Source of the DNA: Clostridia bacterium
GTDB taxonomy: Bacteria; Bacillota; Clostridia; Oscillospirales; Acutalibacteraceae
Length of the DNA stretch: 5,996 nt
NCBI GenBank assembly: GCA_017454565.1
Contig: JAFTCS010000139.1
Location: 1-5,996, forward strand
Direction of reading: 5' to 3'
The notes under the pieces were generated by a model that saw only the letters and a program-made list of their open reading frames with translations, ran no database searches and was not told where the DNA came from. A program made the position numbers and the translations under genes. This document shows positions 1 through 5,561 of this stretch, one piece after another (the first letter of the stretch is position 1; each line of letters opens with the position of its first letter).

Positions 1-291
1 ATATCGGGCACATGTGGCAGGCTGATGTGTTGTCTGAAATACGAGCAGGAAGCATACACCGATCTGCTGAAGAAAACGCCGAAGATAGGTGCGCTTGTGA
101 GCACACCTGACGGCAAGGGCAGTGTAGTGGACGTCAACCTGATAACTGGAATCCTGAGTGTATCGCTGAACAAATCACCGGATGCAGCGCCTCACACATA
201 CAAAGTAGCTGATGTAACGATCATCAAAGACGGTCAGATCAAGGTCGACAAATCCGAGATCGAGAAGCTGAAAAAACTTGAGAAAATCTGA
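1..291 (+). CDS. ricT: RicT/YaaT PSP1-domain protein, C-terminal part (5' truncated)
   Basis: The reading frame is open from base 1 and ends at TGA 289-291, leaving the last 96 residues; the start lies outside the window. The fragment opens with the family signature GTCGRLMCCLKYE. Its cysteines, at fragment residues 5, 10 and 11, have the C-x4-CC spacing of the PSP1 domain. A short beta-rich part follows, then a lysine/glutamate-rich helical tail. In Bacillus subtilis the homologue YaaT (RicT) forms a complex with YlbF and YmcA that carries Fe-S clusters and promotes RNase Y-dependent mRNA processing, so a cytoplasmic role in RNA maturation is likely here. Clostridia often carry this gene next to holB, but that neighbour is not visible. 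The ATG at base 25 falls inside the motif and is not the real start. Family is secure; function is by homology. Confidence 0.9.
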   Translation: MSGTCGRLMCCLKYEQEAYTDLLKKTPKIGALVSTPDGKGSVVDVNLITGILSVSLNKSPDAAPHTYKVADVTIIKDGQIKVDKSEIEKLKKLEKI

Positions 292-393
292 CCAGCGTGA
301 CGCTGGACCCCTGTTCGCGGGGGTCGCTGCGCTCTAAGTACGAACCGAAGCTTTACCGCTCGCGCACAGCGGCAAGCTGTCGGTCACGCACTT
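292..393. other. Structured intergenic element downstream of ricT
   Basis: This stretch is dense in base pairing. CCAGCG 292-297 pairs with CGCTGG 301-306. GACCCC 306-311 pairs with GGGGTC 320-325. A longer imperfect stem spans 336-393: AAGT 336-339 with ACTT 390-393, CG 341-342 with CG 387-388, ACCGA 344-348 with TCGGT 380-384, AGCTT 349-353 with AAGCT 374-378, and CCGCT 356-360 with AGCGG 368-372 around a 7-nt loop. As an alternative closing pair, GCGTGAC 295-301 is the exact inverted repeat of GTCACGC 383-389. No T-run follows any stem, so it does not look like a standard intrinsic terminator. It could be a dispersed palindromic repeat or a structured 3' UTR. Pairing is read by eye; no folding energy was computed. 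Confidence 0.5.
295..323 (+). repeat. Intergenic repeat motif, copy 1
   Basis: GCGTGAC (295-301), an 8-nt spacer, then CCTGTTCGCG (310-319) followed by GGGG. The same arrangement, with a 9-nt spacer, occurs at 5391-5420. Both copies start within 15 nt after a stop codon. Two partial matches in one window suggest a dispersed intergenic family but do not prove one. Confidence 0.4.
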
Positions 394-415
394 CAGGCTC
401 TAAAATATGTATCGT

Positions 416-450
416 AAAAAATTCCCCGGCAGGTTCAATGCTTGCCGGGG
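416..450 (-). terminator. Intrinsic terminator of the glycosyltransferase/small-protein unit
   Basis: A 10-bp stem (424-433 with 441-450, one G-U pair at 432/442) closes a 7-nt loop. Read on the minus strand, the GC-rich stem is followed by AA and then six T (complement of 416-421). It begins 10 nt after the stop codon of the small ORF at 461-577. On the plus strand the T-tract after the stem (GTTCGTTTTA, 451-460) is weaker, so it may also stop ricT transcription, making it a shared terminator between convergent genes. Confidence 0.85.
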
Positions 451-460
451 GTTCGTTTTA

Positions 461-577
461 TCATGCGCCGCTTATGGTGTAGAGGAGTATCGAGAATACT
501 CCGAGAACCATCATTATGCAGAGGATTATGCTGACAATGCGGACGATCTTTTTTCTTTTGTTGAACAAGTTAGTCAT
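461..577 (-). CDS. Small single-pass membrane protein, 35-38 residues
   Basis: A 38-codon frame runs from ATG 577-575 to TGA 463-461, reading MTNLFNKRKKIVRIV and then a hydrophobic helix from about residue 11 to 35. The basic N-terminus (K7, R8, K9, K10, R13) followed by one helix predicts an N-in single-pass inner-membrane protein. It starts 18 nt after the glycosyltransferase stop and ends 10 nt before an intrinsic terminator, so it fits the last gene of that unit. GGAG (581-578) abuts the ATG directly, which is too close. It is 9 nt from the in-frame TTG at 568-566, so the true product may start there and have 35 residues. Layout resembles tiny stress-related membrane proteins such as Prli42, but similarity is too weak to assign. 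Function unknown. Confidence 0.6.
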   Translation of the reverse strand: MTNLFNKRKKIVRIVSIILCIMMVLGVFSILLYTISGA

Positions 578-595
578 CTCCGTTTCATAGCCGGT

Positions 596-2128
596 CTATT
601 TATTTTCGGACGCGGGTATTTTTCTGTAAAGATAATAAATAGAATAGTCGTTTCTGTGGGCTTCAAAGCTCTCCACACGGACAAGCTCGTAGTTGTCGAA
701 AGTTATGGGCTGGTCACGGGTTATCAGATAATCCACATCTCCGTCATGCACATAGCGGTCCTGCTCGCTGGTGGCGTATGGTATGTTCAGCCCGCAGAAG
801 AACCGGCAGCTTGGCAGTATGCCCGATGCAGTATAGAATCCGCCGTCAAGGAAACGAAAATTCAGTATAGAAGCGTTTTCGGTCTGAGAGATCGTTTCGG
901 CAAATTTGTACTGAGGCATGTCGCTGCGGCTGTATTTCATCATGTATACGTTGGGGCTCCACAGAAAAGAGGTCAGCAGGGAGTATCCCAGCACGCAGCA
1001 GCCGAAAGCTGTGTTTATCCTGCGGCGGCAGCCTTTTTTTTCTCCGAAGCAATGCTCAAGGATCTTGTAGAGCATAACAAGCCCTAAAGGCGCGAATACG
1101 GAAAGAATGAGCGAATAGTAAATGTACCGCCTGCCGCCTACATATATCAGCAGAAACGCGCACAGGCATGACGAAAGCAGGAAGCCGAACATTCTTTTTG
1201 AGCGGAAGAACAGGTACACTCCGCCGAAGATTATCATGCCCACGCCGAAGCCGAAGCTGTAGAGCAGACTTTTTGTGCCCTCGAAAAGATTGAGCAGTAC
1301 GGCAAGCAGCCGACTGTCTACCGGGCGAACCGAGTATACAAAAATGTTGCAGTAGAAGTAAACATCGAACAGCTCGCGCAGAGCGCCGTTTATGAGAAAA
1401 TACGCAAACACGGGCAGAGAAATGATCGCTTCACCCGCCAAAAGCATGAAGAGGAAGGTTATAAGCCCCCGTTTCCATTTCATTCTTATGTAATAGAAAA
1501 CCAGAAACACACCGCAGCCCAGATAGAAGCCGAAAAGCGAGACCTTTATCCACAGTACGGCGCCGGAGGTTATGCCGATAAACAGCCATTCCAGTCGGCA
1601 CACAGGCTTTTCTCTTACAATGGAGCGAAGCCCTGCGTATAGTCCGTAGGCGATCATGGGCAGACATATCTCCTCAGCGGAGCCGCCCTGCTCAAATGCC
1701 GGGGCAGTGCATACGGCGGCGGAAAGCAGAGGCATAAGCAGCAGGGCTTTCCTGTCGCAGAACAGCAGGACGATCTTTGCGCTGAACAGCAGAAATACGA
1801 AATAAGAAGCTATCTCGTAAAGATAGACCCCTATAAAGGAATCCCCCGAAATAAGGTTTGCAAAGCTGTAGATAAAATACAGCCAGGGCCCCTTCTGCTC
1901 GAAAATATCGCGGTACATCACCTGACCGTTTACAACAGCCCGTCCTACGGTATAGAAGCAGTTTGCGTCATCCCAGTTGTTCAGCGGATAAAGCGGCGAA
2001 GCCTTTGAGCAGATAGTTATACATATCGCCGACAGTATGAACAGAAACGCCAGACATCCTGCGGAAAGCCTGTTCTTGCCTTTAATGTCAGTGCTTTTCA
2101 AGGATGAGATAAAATTATTTTTTGCCAT
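596..2128 (-). CDS. GT-C fold (GT39/ArnT-like) polytopic glycosyltransferase family protein
   Basis: The product is 510 residues from ATG 2128-2126. That start is chosen because GGAGAG lies 5 nt upstream. The longer frame from 2176 would begin only about 6 nt after the predicted transcription start and has a poor ribosome site. The protein has roughly 10-12 membrane helices, the first near residues 21-41. After it comes an extracytoplasmic loop with NWDD (51-54) and YRDIFEQKGP (72-81), the acidic and KGP signatures of GT-C enzymes that use lipid-linked sugars. GGSAEE (148-153) may be the second acidic loop. GGRRYIYYS (331-339) precedes late helices, and residues about 391-510 form a soluble outer domain. 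A role in decorating a cell-envelope polymer or lipid is likely, but donor and acceptor cannot be read from sequence. No sugar-pathway genes are adjacent. Family is fairly sure; specificity unknown. Confidence 0.8.
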   Translation of the reverse strand: MAKNNFISSLKSTDIKGKNRLSAGCLAFLFILSAICITICSKASPLYPLNNWDDANCFYTVGRAVVNGQVMYRDIFEQKGPWLYFIYSFANLISGDSFIGVYLYEIASYFVFLLFSAKIVLLFCDRKALLLMPLLSAAVCTAPAFEQGGSAEEICLPMIAYGLYAGLRSIVREKPVCRLEWLFIGITSGAVLWIKVSLFGFYLGCGVFLVFYYIRMKWKRGLITFLFMLLAGEAIISLPVFAYFLINGALRELFDVYFYCNIFVYSVRPVDSRLLAVLLNLFEGTKSLLYSFGFGVGMIIFGGVYLFFRSKRMFGFLLSSCLCAFLLIYVGGRRYIYYSLILSVFAPLGLVMLYKILEHCFGEKKGCRRRINTAFGCCVLGYSLLTSFLWSPNVYMMKYSRSDMPQYKFAETISQTENASILNFRFLDGGFYTASGILPSCRFFCGLNIPYATSEQDRYVHDGDVDYLITRDQPITFDNYELVRVESFEAHRNDYSIYYLYRKIPASENK

Positions 2129-2188
2129 AGCATCTCTCCGTCCGTTTGTTATTTGACCTTTTCGGAAAAAGAACATATAGCCTACTAT

Positions 2189-2217
2189 ATTTTATATCTG
2201 CATCATTCCTGTGTCAA
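2189..2217 (-). promoter_or_regulatory. Sigma-A promoter of the glycosyltransferase unit
   Basis: On the minus strand a perfect TTGACA (2217-2212) is followed by a 17-nt spacer and TAAAAT (2194-2189; one mismatch to TATAAT). The predicted start is near 2182, giving a leader of about 54 nt to the ATG at 2128. The rest of the 134-bp gap to the J-domain gene holds no visible gene or T-tailed terminator. AGAACATATA occurs twice in it (2170-2179 and 2222-2231), flanking the promoter. Confidence 0.75.
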
Positions 2218-2262
2218 GAGCAGAACATATATACTCGGAAAATGAATTATTGCAGATGCTCA

Positions 2263-3261
2263 TTATGAGCGCAGAAACCTGACAAATTTTCTTATTCCCC
2301 TGTATATCAGATATATAAGAAGTATCGGCAGCCATATAGGCAGGAATACTATCAGCAGTACAAGCGAAAGAATTGCTAAGGGCGTTATTTTTTTGTCTGC
2401 GCGTTTTTGTTTCAGCTCATTAACGCGCTTCATGTAAATACCTGTCGGCTCGTAGCAGTATCCGGCTAATTCAAGATTCTGTTCGACAACGGCATCCTGC
2501 TTCCTCTTGCTGCATATAAGCGACGTGTAATAGTAGAAAGCACAGGATGCGGTGCTGTTTTTGCCATTAATGAAGTCCAGAAGAATTTCCATCGCCCTGT
2601 CATATTCCTTGTCGTTTATCAGCATCTCTACCTCAAGGAACATCTTTGCGTCCTCGGCGACACGCTCCGGGCAAAGCTTCTGTATCCTATTTATAAGCTC
2701 CACTATACGTTTTTCGTCAAGGCGGTGCTTTTCATCCGCTCTGGCGTTCCAGTAATAAGCTCTGTAGATATGGTTGTATGCTTCATTGTATTTTTTCATG
2801 GCAATGCTCAGGAGAGCCATGCACAGGTAGTCGCCGGCAATGGACGTGTTCTGATTTTTCCTCTGATTCAAGGCAGCCTGTGCCTCATTAAGCCTGCCTG
2901 AGCCGATAAGGTCCTCAATATTCGCATAGAAAGCTTCGTTTACATGGTAATGGCTGACAAACTCAGGATCATTATAGACTGCATAGTAAGGGTTATGTTT
3001 TACCCTTTCACCGGTATTTTCGTTGGTGTTTTTGTCAGAACTATATGAGCTGTATGAAGCGGTACCTGCTGCACTGCCGTCAGAGGTCAGTATGTCGTAG
3101 GCTGCGTTTATCTCCTTCATTTTTTCCTCTGCATCTCTGCGCTCTTTCTCGCTGCTGAACTGATCGGGATGAAATTTTTTAGCGAGCGCTATGTAAGCAC
3201 GTCGTATTGTTTTTTTATCAGCCCCACGCGATACGCCGAGAACGGAGTAAGGATCTCTCAT
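2263..3261 (-). CDS. Membrane-anchored J-domain (DnaJ-like) co-chaperone
   Basis: The product is 332 residues with start ATG 3261-3259, preceded by GAGGTGA (3272-3266). Residues 3-60 are a canonical J domain, with the Hsp70-stimulating HPD at 31-33 and helix IV ending INAAYDILTS. A Ser/Thr/Asn-rich linker covers about 61-88. Residues about 90-290 are helical and TPR-like: recurrent segments such as LIGSGRLNEAQAAL (118-131), YNEAYNHIYRAYYW (158-171) and DKEYDRAMEILLDF (217-230) have the small/aromatic spacing of such repeats. A proline-containing hydrophobic helix at about 293-320, followed by a basic tail (RGIRKFVRFLRS), predicts a C-terminal membrane anchor with the J domain in the cytoplasm. 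It lacks the zinc-finger and CTD substrate domains of true DnaJ, so it is a specialised type III J protein, presumably recruiting DnaK to the membrane. Clients are unknown. It is transcribed divergently from aconitase. Confidence 0.88.
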   Translation of the reverse strand: MRDPYSVLGVSRGADKKTIRRAYIALAKKFHPDQFSSEKERRDAEEKMKEINAAYDILTSDGSAAGTASYSSYSSDKNTNENTGERVKHNPYYAVYNDPEFVSHYHVNEAFYANIEDLIGSGRLNEAQAALNQRKNQNTSIAGDYLCMALLSIAMKKYNEAYNHIYRAYYWNARADEKHRLDEKRIVELINRIQKLCPERVAEDAKMFLEVEMLINDKEYDRAMEILLDFINGKNSTASCAFYYYTSLICSKRKQDAVVEQNLELAGYCYEPTGIYMKRVNELKQKRADKKITPLAILSLVLLIVFLPIWLPILLIYLIYRGIRKFVRFLRS

Positions 3262-3287
3262 TACGTCACCTCATTTTTATACAACAG

Positions 3288-3301
3288 ACTTCTTCGGAAG
3301 T
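3288..3301 (-). other. Small stem-loop in the J-protein mRNA leader
   Basis: A perfect 5-bp stem, ACTTC 3288-3292 with GAAGT 3297-3301, closes a 4-base loop (TTCG on plus, CGAA on minus). It lies between the predicted minus-strand start (about 3309) and the ribosome site (3272-3266). No known riboswitch is recognised. Confidence 0.4.
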
Positions 3302-3315
3302 ATGATATCTACTAT

Positions 3316-3344
3316 GTTATAGCATAATCCAACATTTTTTGCAA
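3316..3344 (-). promoter_or_regulatory. Sigma-A promoter of the J-domain gene
   Basis: On the minus strand TTGCAA (3344-3339) is followed by a 17-nt spacer and TATAAC (3321-3316). The predicted start near 3309 gives a leader of about 48 nt. The -35 box lies inside the inverted repeat 3330-3359, back to back with the aconitase promoter. Confidence 0.65.
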
Positions 3345-3359
3345 GCAATAAAAATGTTG
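3330..3359. promoter_or_regulatory. Inverted repeat between divergent promoters, candidate operator
   Basis: CAACATTTTT (3330-3339) and AAAAATGTTG (3350-3359) are perfect 10-bp arms around a 10-nt centre. The right arm overlaps the first three bases of the aconitase -35 box, and the J-gene -35 box falls in the left and central part. The half-site AACAT/ATGTT recurs at 3314-3318 and 3363-3367, the latter forming ATGTT-gaca-AACAT with the right arm. This placement is typical of a regulator site controlling one or both genes. The pattern does not match any binding site I can name with confidence, and AT-rich arms can occur by chance. Confidence 0.5.
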
Positions 3360-3385
3360 ACAAACATGGCGTTTTGAAGGATAAT
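3357..3385 (+). promoter_or_regulatory. Sigma-A promoter of aconitase
   Basis: Perfect TTGACA (3357-3362), 17-nt spacer, GATAAT (3380-3385; one mismatch). The predicted start is near 3392, giving a leader of about 50 nt to the ATG at 3442. Confidence 0.8.
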
Positions 3386-3391
3386 AGTATT

Positions 3392-3410
3392 GTATCGTTA
3401 TAAACGGTAT
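3392..3410 (+). other. 5'-end stem-loop of the aconitase mRNA
   Basis: Bases 3392-3399 (GTATCGTT) pair with 3403-3410 (AACGGTAT) in an 8-bp stem with two G-U pairs and a 3-nt loop. The stem begins at the position predicted for the first transcribed base. Such 5'-terminal hairpins commonly protect mRNA from decay; a role as a protein-binding DNA palindrome is the alternative. Confidence 0.5.
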
Positions 3411-3441
3411 TTCTCTGAAAAATGAAAAGGGGGAAATTGAA

Positions 3442-5376
3442 ATGGGCTATACTATCGCTCAGAAAATCATTAAGGCTCATCTTCTCAGCGGTGAAATGAC
3501 CGTTGGAAGTGAGGTAGGTCTGAAAATCGACCAGACTCTTACTCAGGACGCAACAGGAACCATGGCTTATCTCGAATTTGAGGCCATAGGTGTTCCGAGG
3601 GTAAAAACCGAAAAAAGCGTTGCTTATATCGACCACAACACCCTGCAGACAGGCTTTGAAAATGCCGACGACCACAGGTTTATCCAGACGGTGTGCAAAA
3701 AACACGGCATATACTTTTCAAGGCCGGGCAACGGAATCTGCCATCAGGTGCACCTTGAGCGCTTCGGCAAGCCCGGCAAGACGCTTATAGGTTCTGACAG
3801 CCATACGCCCACAGGCGGCGGCATAGGCATGCTTGCTATCGGTGCAGGCGGTCTGGACGTGGCTGTTGCTATGGGCGGCGGCGCATATTACATACAGATG
3901 CCCAAGATGGTCAGGGTCAACCTTACAGGTAAGCTTCAGCCCTGGGTATCGGCTAAGGATATCATCCTTGAGGTACTGCGCATCATGTCCGTAAAGGGCG
4001 GCGTGGGCAAGATTGTCGAGTACGGCGGCGAGGGCGTGAAAACTCTTACCGTACCCGAAAGAGCTACCATCACCAACATGGGCGCAGAGCTCGGTGCAAC
4101 AACATCCGTGTTCCCCTCTGACGAGATAACAAGAGAGTTCATGAAGGCTCAGGGCAGGGAAGAGGACTGGACAGAGCTGAGCAGTGATCCGGATGCAAAA
4201 TTTGATGAAGTAATCAATATTGACCTTTCCTCTCTTGTTCCGATGGCGGCATGTCCCCACAGCCCCGACAACGTAAAGACTATCGAGGAGATAGGCCCCC
4301 AGAAGATAGATCAGGTCTGCATAGGCTCCTGCACAAACTCATCATATCTTGATCTTATGAGAGTTGCCGCTATTCTCAAGGGCAAAACGGTGCACCCCGA
4401 CGTGAGCCTTGCTATCGCACCCGGTTCAAAGCAGGTTTATAACATGCTTGCAAAGAACGGCGCTCTTGCCGATATTATTGAAGCCGGCGCAAGAATACTG
4501 GAGTGTGCCTGCGGTCCTTGCATAGGCATGGGTCAGTCGCCCAATTCAAAGGGTATCTCACTGCGCACCTTCAACCGCAACTTTGAGGGCAGAAGCGGCA
4601 CCCGTGACGGCCAGATATATCTTGTAAGCCCCGAAACAGCCGCCGCATCAGCTATTGCAGGCGTGTTCACCGACCCGAGGACTCTCGGCGAGGCTGTTGA
4701 CATCCCGCTGCCTGAGAAGTTTGACTATAACGACAACATGGTGGTCGCTCCCGCACCGGTTGAAGAGATGGACAGCGTTGAAGTTCTGCGCGGCCCCAAT
4801 ATCAAGCCCTATCCCAAGACAGCTCCTCTTGCCGAGAGCATTGACGTGCGATGCTCACTCAAGGTAGGCGACAACATAACGACCGATCACATTATGCCTG
4901 CCGGAGCAAAGATACTGCCCCTGCGTTCAAATATTCCCGCCATTTCCGAGCACTGCTTCACCGTATGCGACAAGGACTTCCCGCTGCGCGCAAAGGCAAT
5001 GGGCAGCAGCATTATCGTGGGCGGAGTAAACTACGGTCAGGGCTCATCCCGTGAGCATGCGGCTCTTGCACCGCTTTATCTGGGCATCAAGGCCGTAGTG
5101 GTAAAGTCGTTTGCACGTATTCACAGGGCTAACCTTATCAATGCAGGTATCCTGCCGCTTACCTTTGTAAACGAGAATGATTATGACAGCATCAACGAGG
5201 GCGATGAGCTTTCACTGCCTGCCATCCGCAAGACCATAGCAGACGGCAAGACACATCTCCTGTTAGTGAACAAGACTCAGGGCAAGGAGATACCCGTTCT
5301 CTGCGAGCTTTCCGGACGTACCAAGGACATCATCCTTGCAGGCGGTCTGCTGGACTACACAAGAAATTCAAAGTAA
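3442..5376 (+). CDS. acnA: Aconitate hydratase (short, Aquifex-type aconitase)
   Basis: The enzyme interconverts citrate and isocitrate in the cytoplasm through a [4Fe-4S] cluster. The product is 644 residues, well under the roughly 890 of classical AcnA, and fits the short aconitase branch of about 640-660. Start ATG 3442 follows a GGGGG ribosome site (3429-3433) at 8 nt. Visible motifs: DHNTLQTGFENADDH (64-78), GSDSHTPTGGG (117-127), the cluster cysteines C297 in IGSCTNSS and C357/C360 in CACGPC, arginines R379 and R384 in NRNFEGR, TDHIMPAGAK (481-490) at the entry to the C-terminal swivel domain, and GSSREHAAL (534-542) with the catalytic serine. All key residues are present, so it should be active. 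It lies upstream of isocitrate dehydrogenase with no terminator seen between. Homoaconitase or isopropylmalate isomerase is less likely given the overall motif set and the icd neighbour. Confidence 0.95.
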   Translation: MGYTIAQKIIKAHLLSGEMTVGSEVGLKIDQTLTQDATGTMAYLEFEAIGVPRVKTEKSVAYIDHNTLQTGFENADDHRFIQTVCKKHGIYFSRPGNGICHQVHLERFGKPGKTLIGSDSHTPTGGGIGMLAIGAGGLDVAVAMGGGAYYIQMPKMVRVNLTGKLQPWVSAKDIILEVLRIMSVKGGVGKIVEYGGEGVKTLTVPERATITNMGAELGATTSVFPSDEITREFMKAQGREEDWTELSSDPDAKFDEVINIDLSSLVPMAACPHSPDNVKTIEEIGPQKIDQVCIGSCTNSSYLDLMRVAAILKGKTVHPDVSLAIAPGSKQVYNMLAKNGALADIIEAGARILECACGPCIGMGQSPNSKGISLRTFNRNFEGRSGTRDGQIYLVSPETAAASAIAGVFTDPRTLGEAVDIPLPEKFDYNDNMVVAPAPVEEMDSVEVLRGPNIKPYPKTAPLAESIDVRCSLKVGDNITTDHIMPAGAKILPLRSNIPAISEHCFTVCDKDFPLRAKAMGSSIIVGGVNYGQGSSREHAALAPLYLGIKAVVVKSFARIHRANLINAGILPLTFVNENDYDSINEGDELSLPAIRKTIADGKTHLLLVNKTQGKEIPVLCELSGRTKDIILAGGLLDYTRNSK

Positions 5377-5387
5377 TATAGACCGCC

Positions 5388-5420
5388 GGTGCGTGACCGT
5401 ACACGACCTGTTCGCGTGGG
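5388..5420 (+). repeat. Intergenic repeat motif, copy 2, with hairpin
   Basis: GCGTGAC (5391-5397), 9 nt, CCTGTTCGCG (5407-5416), then TGGG: the same order as copy 1 at 295-323. In addition, TGCGTGACCG (5390-5399) is the exact reverse complement of 381-390. GGT 5388-5390 plus CGTG 5392-5395 pair with CACG 5402-5405 plus ACC 5406-5408, giving a 7-bp stem with a one-base bulge. No T-run follows, so it should not terminate transcription before icd. Confidence 0.4.
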
Positions 5421-5435
5421 AAAATAAACAAGAGG

Positions 5436-5531
5436 ATGGGCATTAAGCACTATATGGACTGCTGTTCGGGCAGAACGGCTGTTTATCTCAACGAATATGA
5501 GAAAAAGAAATACAAGGGCATTACCCGATAA
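5436..5531 (+). CDS. Possible small ORF between acnA and icd, 31 residues
   Basis: ATG 5436 to TAA 5529-5531 encodes MGIKHYMDCCSGRTAVYLNE and then a lysine-rich tail (YEKKKYKGITR). Codon choice (GGC, AAG, CTC, AAC) resembles the flanking genes. There is an adjacent Cys pair (residues 9-10) and no membrane segment. Against it: the only ribosome-like sequence, AGAGG (5431-5435), touches the ATG, and the in-frame ATG at 5454 has none. A hairpin (5461-5467 with 5473-5479) overlaps the frame, so the sequence may be structural instead. No family is recognised. It may be a real small protein, a gene remnant, or chance. Confidence 0.3.
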   Translation: MGIKHYMDCCSGRTAVYLNEYEKKKYKGITR

Positions 5532-5561
5532 TGTTCTTGTAATATGAAAGGATGATCTCCA

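Noticed and set aside
297..482. 61-codon plus-strand frame after ricT
   Set aside because: It coincides with the hairpin-rich element and terminator; composition is Arg/Ser-rich with no ribosome site.
407..1087. 226-codon plus-strand frame
   Set aside because: It lies antisense to the small ORF and glycosyltransferase, crosses the terminator, has no ribosome site or domain, and the opposite strand has clear membrane-protein motifs.
2258..2270. GCTCAT-T-ATGAGC palindrome at the J-protein stop as a terminator
   Set aside because: The loop is one base, the stem is short and no T-run follows on the minus strand.
3277..3705. 142-codon minus-strand frame across the divergent promoters
   Set aside because: It covers both promoters and the aconitase N-terminus and shows no family features.
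3718..4260. 180-codon minus-strand frame
   Set aside because: Fully antisense to aconitase core motifs; a codon-bias shadow.
5461..5479. Hairpin 5461-5467 with 5473-5479 as an acnA terminator
   Set aside because: The 7-bp stem is followed by TGTTTATC and not a T-run, and it lies 85 nt past the stop; too weak to call.
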